Origin: Thoreauomyces humboldtii
Taxonomy: Eukaryota > Chytridiomycota > Chytridiomycetes > Spizellomycetales > Powellomycetaceae
Assembly: GCA_027596035.1 (NCBI GenBank)
Contig: JADGJA010000647.1
Span: 1-13,245, forward strand
Direction: 5' to 3'
Length of the DNA stretch: 13,245 bases
Part shown: piece after piece, positions 1 through 8,031 of the stretch
Numbering within the stretch: the first letter of the stretch is position 1
Layout of the letters: each line of letters opens with the position of its first letter
Notes under the pieces: generated by a model
What the model saw: only the letters and a program-made list of their open reading frames with translations
What the model was told of the DNA's origin: nothing
The model's database searches: none
Program-made: the position numbers and the translations under genes

Positions 1-10
1 GGGGGGGGGG
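1..10. repeat. Poly-G tract at window edge
   Basis: Ten consecutive G open the window. This may be a real homopolymer or an assembly or contig-end artefact; nothing else in the first 65 bases is recognisable. Confidence 0.6.
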
Positions 11-65
11 TACAAAACGGACGACGCGGGGCATAAATCCCGCGCGCTTCCTGCCAGCTGGCTTC

Positions 66-2991
66 ATGACAGTAATTATGTCGGCTCCAGTAGTTCAGCA
101 TGCTCCCCGCATCCCTTCAAATGACCGACTAGCCCGTCTCCCGCACAGCGCACTAGCAGACTCCCTCGACAAGAAGCGGCTAGCCGCTCGCACTGTTCCG
201 CAGGGCAATACCGAGTCACACAACATCGCGTGCGCAAAGTCAACGCAGCCGCTGCACTCCGGCGACAACGACGAGCCGCCCGCATCGGACCATATTTCTC
301 GCGGAGGTGCTTGGGACTACATCAATTCCGTAGTCGACACGACCGACGACCCAACACTTCCATCGTTTACCCCTAGAGTCTGGTTCATCGGCACCTTACT
401 GACTATCGGATTCTCAATTGCAAACTCTCGTAAAGTGTATTCTCGCCCTCCGTGTCTTTCCCTGCCTTTTCGCTAACATTCATTTCTTCTTTTGATACGC
501 TAAAGTTCTGACCTTCAGAACAAACCCCTTCAACCTTCCTGCGGTCGCGGCCATCATTCTCTCTCTCCCATGCGGAAGGCTCCTCGCCAAGATCTTTCCC
601 GATGGTCGCTTTAATCCAGGCCCCTTCTCAATCAAGGAAAACGCTCTATGCGGCATCATGATTGGCTCGGCGTTCATCCCATTGGGCGTCTTCAACTTTA
701 TCACTCAGAAGTATCTGCTTGGGCAGTCCAGTCTCACTGTCATCTCGGGGGTCGGATTCGTTTTGGGGACGCAGTTGATCGGCAGCGGACTCTCTGGATA
801 CTGTCGCCGCTTTTTGGTCAAACCGGTAACGATCAAACCCTGGAGACCGAGTACATTAATCGACTCGGTTAGCTGACTATTTGGATACCCTGTTTCGTAG
901 CCTAGCATGCTCTGGCCTACCGCTTTGGCGCAGGTGGCGCTGTTCAAAGCAATCAATCGAGTCGAGCTGCCCTCTAACAACCTCCGGTCCTCGTTGTCTT
1001 CGGGAACTTTTTTCTGGATCGCCTTCACGGGCGCTGCAATCTACCACTTTTTTCCTGGCTACGTCGCACCGCTTCTCTCCTCCCTCTCGATTCTCTGCAT
1101 CAGTCACAATCGCACCGTCAGACTCTTGGGAGCGGGATCTCCGATGAGGGGTATGGGATTGCTCTCAATCAACCTTGACTGGTCGGTCATTGCGCAGTGG
1201 ACGCCGCTGGAGTCGCCGTGGTGGACCAAAGTGAACCAGTTCGTTGGATGTGAGTTTCTGTAATCCAGAAACTCGGTCGTACGTTGCCCGTAACTTCATC
1301 AAGACTGACCTGGAAAGCACTTTCGCCTTTATTTTCCCAGTGTACTTTGTCCTGTACGTGATCGTCCCGATCCTTTATTACAAGAACGCATTCGGCATGG
1401 ACCAGAATCTGTCAGATCCCGCCTCTCCTTATGGTGTCCTTAATAACCCCAACCTGTTCAACCACACTGGCAACGCTCTCCGCAGCCCGCAGATGCTTCT
1501 CGGACCGACAGGACACCTCCTGAATCCCGTTTACCAGGCGAGCAAGCCCATATATGTGTCCACCTTCTACGTGGTCGTTGTCGCACTGTCGTTATTTGGT
1601 TACTCCGCCACAATGACCCATACCGCGCTTTGGTAGGAAAATGAATATCCCAAGAAGGTTCATTGTGAGTGGCTTTTCATGATCTCTTTTTATACAGGTA
1701 TGGAAAGCAGATTTTGGGCCAATTCAAGACTGTATGGAAAGAGCACCATGGCGATGTCGACGAAGACATCCACAATCAGTGTGTACCGGCGCTAAAATCT
1801 TCGATTTTCGTGAAAGCTCGGCCCTTGCTCATCTTTTCTACCCTTCTCTCATCCATCAGACTCATGAGAGCCTACCCGGACGTGCCTGACTGGTGGTTTG
1901 GGATCGTCCTTATTGTAGCGGTTCCGCTCGTAATGGCGACATGCGTATCTGGTGGCTTTGCCTTGTCTTGGTGGGGCGTACTTGTCGCCATTGCCCTCGC
2001 CATTGTGTCGATCCTGCCCGTGGGAGTGCTGCAGGCGCTCTCCGGTACACAATTGCCGCTGCAGACGATCTCTCTGTTCTTGAGCGGGATATTGTTCGAA
2101 GGAGAAACCTTTGGTACGTTGCAGTCAGTGAGGCTTTGACTCCAACTTACGGTTGATCACTCTGTCTTGCACGCTCTAAGGTGTCTTGTCATTTAACACG
2201 ATCGCGTACATGGGAATGGCGCAAGGGCTTGTCTTGGTTCAAGATTTAAAAGTAGCGCACTACATGAAGATTCCTCCCAGGTGCGTACCCCTATGTACCT
2301 CAGTGGTTGCACTGGCAGGGAAACCCTGTTCATTCAGTTCTCCCTCATTCCTATTGTTCTAGGGATATGTTCATCGCTGTGCTTTGGGGCAAGGTCCTGT
2401 CCGGTGTCATCATGACCCTGACGGCGGTGCTAGTGATGGAAAACTGGCGGACTACGCTTTTGACGCAGCCCCAATGGCAGTATATCTCCTACCGGCTCTT
2501 TACCACCTCCGCCGTCGTCTGGGGATCCATCGGTACACTTCGGTTCTTTGGTGAAGGCAGCCCTTACTCAGGTGTCCTGTGGAGCCTGCTCGTGGGTTTC
2601 CTAGCACCCGTCATTCCCTGGCTGTGTTACCGCCGTTGGGGAGGAAAGTGGCGTCTCATCAACGTACCGCTCATGTCCATGATTGGAGAAATGGTCGGAG
2701 CGCGCCAGGCAACGCTTGTGCCATTGGTCATCTGCTTCCTTTCAAACTTCTACGCAAAAAGATATCACCACGGTCTCTGGTCTCGCTACAACTACATCCT
2801 TGCGGCTGCCCTCGCGTAAGTACAGGAGTACGTAACGATTCTGGAAGAACATATGGTCTGCTACTAACGTATTAATTTCTAGTGCTGGAACCGCCGTCAC
2901 TACTCTCTTCATTGCCATCGTGTTCGGCAAGACGATCGTGATGCCGCAATACTTTTTGAACCCTGTCGACGGGGAACACTGTTCCCCATAG
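66..2991 (+). CDS. Oligopeptide transporter, OPT family (9 exons, complete)
   Basis: Proton-coupled OPT transporters move small peptides, glutathione-like or metal-chelate substrates across fungal membranes. I read exons 66-429, 506-825, 901-1249, 1341-1632, 1698-1778, 1860-2113, 2181-2280, 2363-2815 and 2883-2991. All introns are GT-AG (65-91 nt) and phase-consistent, and the spliced length is 2322 nt, giving 773 residues, normal for the family. CTAAC/CTGAC branch sites are visible in introns 1 and 2, and TACTAAC at 2862-2868. Family marks are DDPTLP before the first membrane segment, the signature NPGPFSIKEN (about residues 158-167), FFPGY, LDWSV, RAYPDVPDWWF, HYMKIPPRDMF and RYNYILAA near the C-terminus. 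Many hydrophobic segments follow a soluble N-terminus of about 100 residues. ATG at 66 is the first start; ATG at 78 in the same frame is an alternative. Only 65 nt lie upstream, so no promoter can be judged. Substrate cannot be read from sequence. Confidence 0.93.
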
Positions 2992-3043
2992 ATCTTGGAT
3001 GATGCTAAATTGTTGTATGTAACCTCTCGGTGACTCAACTTTA

Positions 3044-3079
3044 ATTGGCGGTATGAGATCGTATTGGCGGTATGAGATC
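3044..3079. repeat. Two perfect 17-bp direct repeats, period 19
   Basis: ATTGGCGGTATGAGATC occurs at 3044-3060 and again at 3063-3079, starting about 50 bp after the transporter stop codon. It is probably in or near the 3' UTR. Function unknown; a recent small tandem duplication is the simplest reading. Confidence 0.85.
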
Positions 3080-3262
3080 TCATGGCGGACAGACCCATCA
3101 GTCATTGCCTATTACCTCGAATCAAGAATTCCTTCCCTTCCAGTTGAGCACAAGTGGTCAGCCATCCCCTTCCCGCGCATTTGCCATTCCCCAATTTCCC
3201 TTGGACCAGACGGGCTGCTAGACGGGCTGTACAGCAACAGCATCTCCAGCATGACCGTTTGA

Positions 3263-3853
3263 TCCGAGCACTCGGCCTTCTTTGTCCAGCTTCCGCTCGA
3301 GGTTCTCGCCAAGATCTACGGTCTGTTGCAAACACACTAGGACCGCCGCACGCTCGCACTTTCCAGAGATCCTCTGCGGGCGGAGAAAAGCTACTTCCAG
3401 ATTCCCCGTTCCAGCCACGAAGAAGCGAAAGCAGGCGCTCGGCTCCTCGCTCGGCGAATCTCTATCGATCATCCCGCCGCCCTGGAAGTCCTTAAGCGCT
3501 TGAACGCCCGGGCCACTAGGAAACGTTCTCGCGACGCTTACCCGGCATTGAACTTTCTAGTTATCAAGTTCCAAGAAGGAAATTGCATGGACTTCCTCGA
3601 TGCTTTTCAATTGAAGAAAATCACCTTCGATGCTTGCAATTTCAGCACAAAGCTCGGAAGACTGCTTTTCTTCACCTTGAGCTTCCGTATCTGTGATGAT
3701 GTTGATGTTAATAGTACCTTTGAGTCGGTCACTCTGGACCACATTGGCCACTGTCTGAATGTCAAACACGAAACCAGGGCGCTTACTATTCTGCATCATC
3801 CCGAAGTTATCTTTCACTTCCGCCCAGACATCGTGAGCAGTTGCGAATGTTAG
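3263..3853 (+). pseudogene. F-box-like / leucine-rich gene remnant with in-frame TAG
   Basis: One frame reads from 3263 to the stop at 3851-3853, broken only by TAG at 3338-3340. Before the TAG it encodes LPLEVLAKIYGLLQTH (3290-3337) and after it DRRTLALSRD. Together these resemble an F-box core (LPxE, then hydrophobic residues, then a D-x-x-L-A-L-type continuation). Further on, FLDAFQLKKITFDACNFS resembles a leucine-rich repeat unit. F-box proteins are substrate adaptors of SCF ubiquitin ligases and form large, fast-turning families in basidiomycetes. No start codon is found upstream; the frame opens after TGA at 3260-3262, and a possible splice acceptor (TTTGTCCAG) ends at 3289. A single change such as AAG to TAG would explain the break. 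A spliced gene using the CACACTAG acceptor ending at 3340 is the alternative. The opposite strand is also open over 3557-3919 but shows no family signal. Confidence 0.4.
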
Positions 3854-4099
3854 TGTCTCGACGCGGCGATAGCTACCGGATCCGTGGCCGTCGCCAGCAC
3901 ATCCACGACTACGGCGCACGCTCTACCCGGAAATTCAAGGAACCCCTGACCCCGACCGGCGCCACTTACGGAAGCGCGGCACTGTTCGCCTTCCTCGTCG
4001 AAACCGACGCGATGGACGTAACTCTCGTCCCAACCGCGCTGTGGGCGGATCTCTGCGGCATTATCCAGTCCCTCAAGATCAGGCTCGACGGGATACAGC

Positions 4100-4290
4100 A
4101 CTTGGAAGGCTGATGTGGGGGTTGGCTGGGCATTCCGCGGGAACACAGCCACCTGGACCCATGCGCTCGTCGGGGGACAGCCTGAGGGAACCCTGACCAA
4201 AGACGTTCCAAGGGAATATTGCGTATTGGGGCTCGCAACCACGAAGCACACATCAGAGGCGAGGAGGATGACGGAGAGTACGGACTTCCG
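4100..4290 (-). pseudogene. Decayed copy of the small secreted Cys-rich gene (left copy)
   Basis: The minus strand from 4290 downward matches the start of the right copy at 5578. It encodes KSVLSVILLASDVCFVVAS, against KSVLFLILLASAVSFVAAA in the right copy, but the codon where the right copy has ATG is CGG (4288-4290). Further on, a unit reading GGCVPAECPANPHI is recognisable near 4115-4160, matching DGCVPAECPVNPDI of the right copy. Relative to the right copy there is an indel of one base just before that unit, and the intron donor GTACGC appears as ATACGC. No open frame joins the signal peptide to the Cys unit. These lesions indicate a pseudogene of a secreted cysteine-rich family of unknown function. 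The boundary near 4100 is approximate. Confidence 0.6.
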
Positions 4291-4363
4291 GCAGTATCAC
4301 AGAGTGCTTACAACGGGCGTCAACATGGAGGTCTCGCTCGTCTCTCTAGCCGCGGAGGTACGA

Positions 4364-4390
4364 GCATATGCTGTACCGGTACATGTACAG
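4364..4390. repeat. Cluster of overlapping palindromes
   Basis: GCATATGC (4364-4371), the perfect 12-bp palindrome TGTACCGGTACA (4372-4383) and the arms CTGTAC (4371-4376) and GTACAG (4385-4390) lie back to back. The cluster sits in a gene-poor stretch between the two Cys-rich copies. It could be a binding site for a dimeric regulator or chance; no gene is close enough to assign it. Confidence 0.5.
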
Positions 4391-5060
4391 TACTTTCAAC
4401 TGCACTGGGTGGCCATTTCTGCGGCATGCTGTGCGACCGCGGTTTGGACAGCTCATTTCCACCGGTCAGCCAAGGCGCCAGAGACTCGCCACGATTCCAG
4501 TTCGTACCTCCAGAGTACTGTAAGAAGCTCTCAAGTCTCAAGTGTACATTCTTAGGGTAAGTCCTGGCCGCATCAAGTGGAAATGCGGTCGTCCACCTTG
4601 TGTACTGTCATGCTGCCGTTCTGTATGCACTCTCCACTGACCGCATGCCCATGACACACAACGAACTACCCACGATCTTCACCCAAGCGAGCAAGGTCCA
4701 TATGCAAGCATTCACAGATAATGAACCACCAAAAAGAGGCGAGGGATCGTCATCCAATCTTCCTGGTAACGCGAGCGCGCGATTGATGCAAGCGTCGGCT
4801 GGGTTGACGCTGGAGTGGTTGCGCCATCCACTTTGCGTGGGCAGACCACTGTCCGAGCCGAGAAAAAAACCGCCCTCAATTGACTACGTGCTTGCAGTTC
4901 ATCTCTCCCTTGGATTTCTGCTCAATACTCTTCCTGTTCTACATATACCGACAACAAGTGAGCAAAACGTAATGGGCATATATGGATCATGTATTGAATG
5001 ACAAGGAAAAGGCAGCACTCGAGCACACCAGCCATGATATGAACGTGTCGGTAAACTAGC
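4391..5060. other. Intergenic stretch without a supportable gene
   Basis: Open frames exist (for example + 4600-5001, 133 codons), but none has a recognisable domain, signal peptide or supporting splice structure. The stretch separates the two copies of the Cys-rich gene. It may contain diverged flank of that duplication, but I could not align it by eye. Confidence 0.5.
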
Positions 5061-5084
5061 GACTCATCCCGCACGCGATGAGTC
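5061..5084. repeat. Perfect 8-bp inverted repeat downstream of the Cys-rich gene
   Basis: GACTCATC (5061-5068) pairs exactly with GATGAGTC (5077-5084) across an 8-nt spacer. It lies about 50 bp beyond the proposed stop of the minus-strand Cys-rich gene, so it would fall in its 3' UTR or 3' flank. Either half resembles a bZIP-like TGACTC/GAGTCA element, so a regulatory role is an alternative. Confidence 0.55.
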
Positions 5085-5133
5085 TTTAGGGCGTTCCCTG
5101 TCCTTCCCCTCAGGGCAAAAAGGGCAGGAGCGC

Positions 5134-5578
5134 TCAGAGGGGCTCCTTCCACTGGCAGTGGATGTGGGGGTTAGGGGGGCAGCCAGGTAGCCTGCACATG
5201 CCGTCCTGGAAGATGGAGCCACTGGGGCAGGCTATGAAAATATGTGGATCAGCTTCACATGAGCTGTAATCAATTCACACCGTAACCGGTACTTACCGCC
5301 TCTGGCACTGACGTGTGGCTCGACGTATCCGAAGGGCTTCCAGTAGCAGTCGATATCGGGGTTGACAGGGCACTCTGCGGGAACACAACCATCATCGGAG
5401 CTTCAGCGCCCGTCAGGACCACAGTCTAAGAGGAGACAGTCAATCATGGCAAACCAGCAATGGGAACATGTTTTCCGATGCAAATGCGTACTGGTGTTTT
5501 TCTCATCTTGGGGACGGGAGCGGCGGCGACAAAGGACACCGCAGAGGCGAGGAGAATGAGGAAGAGTACGGACTTCAT
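5134..5578 (-). CDS. Small secreted Cys-rich protein, right copy; frame uncertain, possibly a pseudogene
   Basis: Exon 1 (5578-5492) gives a clear signal peptide, MKSVLFLILLASAVSFVAAA, then PVPKMRKTP before a GTACGC donor. A second intron (5296-5232, GTAAGT to TAG) is phase 1 and joins to a last exon ending at TGA 5136-5134. In that frame two similar units appear: one with CVPAECPVNPDIDCYWK and one with CRLPGCPPNPHIHCQWK, pattern C-x-P-x-C-P-x-N-P-x-I-x-C-x-W-K. The problem is intron 1. Its obvious acceptor (TTAG ending at 5426) puts exon 2 in another frame, and the Cys frame there meets a TGA before the first unit. An acceptor at CAGAG (AG 5374-5373) restores the Cys frame and gives 86 residues, but starts inside unit 1. 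Family and function are not recognised; a secreted effector-like or surface protein is possible. Confidence 0.5.
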
Positions 5579-5644
5579 GATGAGGACTTGTGGTTGGCAA
5601 GGAGGCAAGGTGAGGAAGGATGCGACAGACGATGGCTCGCGGAC

Positions 5645-5650
5645 TTTATA
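5645..5650 (-). promoter_or_regulatory. TATA box of the right Cys-rich copy
   Basis: The minus strand reads GCATATAAAGTCC, with TATAAA at 5650-5645, about 70 nt upstream of the ATG at 5578. A pyrimidine-rich leader follows, ending CTCATC before the ATG. Spacing fits a fungal TATA promoter with a short leader, which argues that this copy may still be transcribed. Confidence 0.5.
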
Positions 5651-6095
5651 TGCTTTTGTTTTCTGCGGTCTCCGTAGGTGCGGCCAAAAGTGGGGTCGAC
5701 CGCCCGGAAAGATCCTCAACCCAGTTTGTCAAACGGCAAAGCATCGCAAAGTATTTACGCCATGCGTCAACAACGCTTATCAAGGCATGTCAGGTGCCCA
5801 GGGTTCCTACCAGGAGCATGCGGCACGGCCCGAAAAACATCTTGCTTTTAAGTGGGGTACACCATGAGGTGGATGTTTTGCCCGACTTTGCCGGATGCGG
5901 AAGCTTCGGGAATGCACGAAGGCGGAGACTGTCTCACATGCTGTCGCACGGCCTTCTGTTGCCTGCAGTTTTTGACTGTTGGTCGTCCTGCTTGCGGTCC
6001 TGCTGGTCGTAGACAGCTGCCAACTGTTTGAGGACCCTTTCCGTTATTATTTCTTTTTTGATTTCTAACTCTTTTCTATTTGATTTAATTGGGAT
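5651..6095. other. Intergenic, with AT-rich 3' flank of the next minus-strand ORF
   Basis: No gene is supportable. From about 6040 to 6095 the sequence becomes AT-rich; on the minus strand this directly follows the stop codon of the ORF at 6096-6434 and resembles a fungal 3' UTR. The rest holds only short overlapping frames without signal. Confidence 0.5.
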
Positions 6096-6434
6096 TTATT
6101 GGTACCGTTTGGACAGTCTATTTGCGGCCCATGATTCTCGGCCAGGTGTCCCCTCGAGAAGCTTTTGCAGCCTTGCCTTGTAAGGCGGTTCGAAGCTATG
6201 GTTGCCCCGGTCCATGGTGGCCTGGAGATCCTTGACGATAAGGGGCAACCCTCTCCACAAGCGAACCCAGCAGGCCGTCGTGGCGTCGAGCAGGTCGGGG
6301 TTCTCCACGCAAAAGGCGAACACCTCTGGGCTGCCGAAATCTTGGTACAGTGTAAAGAGACGAGGGATCACTTCTTTGTTATCAACACGAGGGATCACCT
6401 CTTTGTTACTGAGACCCTCGGTCCAACGCCCCAT
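6096..6434 (-). CDS. Hypothetical 112-residue protein with a 9-residue duplication
   Basis: I do not recognise this family. The minus frame from ATG 6434 to TAA 6098-6096 has strongly C/G-ending codons like the neighbouring genes, and an AT-rich flank with AATAAA (6100-6095, overlapping the stop) follows. Residues about 10-25 contain NKEVIPR twice, from an exact-period 27-bp duplication. After it come FTLYQDFGSPEVFAFCVEN, DLLDATTACWVRLWRGLP and a basic C-terminus ending RLSKRYQ. There is no signal peptide or membrane segment. The frame continues upstream to another ATG at 6539, but that part is encoded by a TG microsatellite and is probably not coding. It is divergent from the phosphate carrier. 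It could be the last exon of a longer gene; all plus frames are also open here, which lowers confidence. Confidence 0.45.
   Translation of the reverse strand: MGRWTEGLSNKEVIPRVDNKEVIPRLFTLYQDFGSPEVFAFCVENPDLLDATTACWVRLWRGLPLIVKDLQATMDRGNHSFEPPYKARLQKLLEGTPGRESWAANRLSKRYQ
6360..6413. repeat. Tandem 27-bp duplication (in frame)
   Basis: Copies at 6360-6386 and 6387-6413 share ACGAGGGATCAC, then C or T, then TCTTTGTTA, and differ at a few bases near their ends. The period of 27 keeps the minus-strand reading frame. Confidence 0.85.
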
Positions 6435-6460
6435 GATGGAAATGCCCGACAATGTCTGTA

Positions 6461-6478
6461 TGTGTGTGTGTGTGTGTG
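6461..6478. repeat. (TG)9 microsatellite
   Basis: Nine TG units lie just upstream of the minus-strand ORF start at 6434, in the intergenic space shared with the phosphate carrier. Confidence 0.9.
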
Positions 6479-6603
6479 GAAGGTGGGATCGGCAGAGAAC
6501 AGCCGTGCCGCGGTTCCTGATCTGCAGAACAAGAGCCACAGATAGGAAATCTTTTCATGACGTCGTACGCTCACTCGTGTGAATCAGCAGTACATCATCA
6601 TCA

Positions 6604-6645
6604 CCCACTTTTTCTCGCACCTAGTGGGAGCACTCTTTTATAAGA
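6604..6645 (+). promoter_or_regulatory. Candidate core promoter of the phosphate carrier
   Basis: TTTTATAAGA (6636-6645) resembles a TATA box about 105 nt before the start at 6748. Just upstream, CCCACT (6604-6609) and AGTGGG (6623-6628) form an inverted repeat. A TGACGTC sequence resembling a CRE site is at 6558-6564. Assignment is by position and motif only. Confidence 0.4.
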
Positions 6646-6747
6646 CATGACAGCCCCCCATCTGCTTGCCCCTCCCGTCGCCCGCGATCGCATCAATATC
6701 CATCCATCTCTCATTCACCGTACGGTCGCTCGCCATCTCATAACATC

Positions 6748-7833
6748 ATGTCGCTCGCCCCGACAGCCACCGCAACGACCCTCCCCCTCAAGTCATCCGC
6801 CCACGATGCCACCTACTACGCAAAATGCATGGTGGGAGGAGCCCTGGCTTGCGGTCTCACCCACACAGCACTCACACCCATCGACGTCTCGAAATGCAAC
6901 GTAAAACGAAAACCATCCATTCATCCCCACAATTCATCTCTGACATCTTCGATTGTCCTCCCTCATCTCCAGATGCAAGTAGACCCCAAACGTTACACCT
7001 CCCTCCTCACCACCGCACGTCTCCTCCACGCCCAGGGCGGCGCCCGGAACCTCTTCAAGGGATGGCTCCCGACCCTGGCAGGCTACTCGATGCAGGGAAC
7101 CTTCAAGTACGGTCTCTACGAGATCTTCAAGGACAGATACACCTCCCTCCTCTCCCCGGAGACCGCCCACAGGCATCAGGAACTGATATGGTGCGCCGCG
7201 TCCGCGTCAGCCGAGGTCGTGGCCGACGTCGCCCTGTGTCCCCTCGAGATGGTCAAGGTCCGCATGCAGACCACCGAAGGGTTCCCCACAACCATGCGCG
7301 CAGCCCTCCCCGCCATGAAGGGTTCGGGCTTCCCCTTCGGTGCCATCGGACCCCTGTGGGGAAGACAGATCCCTTACACCGTCGCCATGTTCTGGAGCTT
7401 CGAAAAGTGCGTCGATCTCGTGTACTCGAAACTCTTGACCGACAGGCCGAAGGACCAATACGCCAAGACCACCCAGTTGGGCGTCACCTTCGCGGCTGGT
7501 TACGCTGCCGGGATCCTGTGCGCCGTCGTGTCGCATCCTGCCGACAGCGTCGTCAGTCTGATGACAAAGAGCGGGAACAAGGGGAAGGGCGTCTTGCAGA
7601 TCGCCAGGGAGGCCGGGTTCGTCAACCTGATTACCAAGGGCTTGTCCACCAGGATCGTCATGATCGGGACGCTGACGGGTAAGGTTCTTCTCTCGTTCGA
7701 TGAGTGTTTTTCTCCCTGCACTCCCCCCTGACTCTCTGACACTCCCCTTCTTCGTGTTACAGGCCTCCAGTGGTGGATCTACGACGCGTTCAAGACGGCC
7801 GCCGGTCTTGCTACCACCGGCGGAGGCCACTAG
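6748..7833 (+). CDS. Mitochondrial phosphate carrier (Mir1/Pic2-type), 3 exons, complete
   Basis: A mitochondrial carrier family protein that imports phosphate with protons across the inner mitochondrial membrane for ATP synthesis. Exons 6748-6900, 6973-7678 and 7763-7833 give 930 nt, 309 residues, matching the usual size of about 300-310. Both introns (72 and 84 nt) are GT-AG and carry CTGAC branch sites. Three carrier repeats are visible: PIDVSK (residues 44-49) followed by CNMQVDPKRY, PLEMVK (141-146) followed by VRMQT, and PADSVV (240-245); the last lacks the basic residue, as is usual in phosphate carriers. Other family marks are FKGWLPTLAGYSMQGTFKYG and WGRQIPYT. Intron 1 has no stop and is a multiple of three, so unspliced reading gives an uninterrupted 24-residue insertion; the motif VSKCN-MQVDPK shows that it is removed. 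The start follows a pyrimidine/CA-rich leader (AACATC before ATG). Confidence 0.95.
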
Positions 7834-7934
7834 ATGTTAGACGGACGGACTCGGAAACAATGTACATAACATACTCATCATATATCTCGAAAGAAATTAC
7901 GGGGGAAAAAAGTAATCAGAAGATCAGATTTGCA

Positions 7935-7940
7935 AATAAA
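7935..7940 (+). terminator. Candidate polyadenylation signal of the phosphate carrier
   Basis: AATAAA lies about 100 nt after the stop at 7833, inside the 198-bp space shared with the convergent aminotransferase gene. Position and sequence fit a cleavage/polyadenylation signal. Confidence 0.5.
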
Positions 7941-8031
7941 TTTACGAACGGGCAGGGACAAGGATGCCAGTGTGTTTCTACAATCAGTGGGATGCAGGTT
8001 GAGAAGTGTGTGGTGTCACGGTGAATGAAGC

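Noticed and set aside
3850..4251. Minus-strand frame of 133 codons over the left Cys-rich copy
   Set aside because: It begins inside the signal-peptide segment after the lost start and then leaves the homologous Cys frame, so it is a by-product of the decayed gene rather than a new one.
6901..6972. Phosphate carrier read without removing intron 1 (longer continuous frame)
   Set aside because: The 72-nt segment has GT-AG ends and a CTGAC branch site, and interrupts the conserved first carrier motif; removing it restores VSKCN followed by MQVDPK.
6825..7682. Long second plus-strand frame over the phosphate carrier
   Set aside because: Arg/Pro/His-rich shadow of the carrier gene with no family signal.
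7207..7830. Minus-strand frame opposite the phosphate carrier
   Set aside because: Antisense shadow without domain content.
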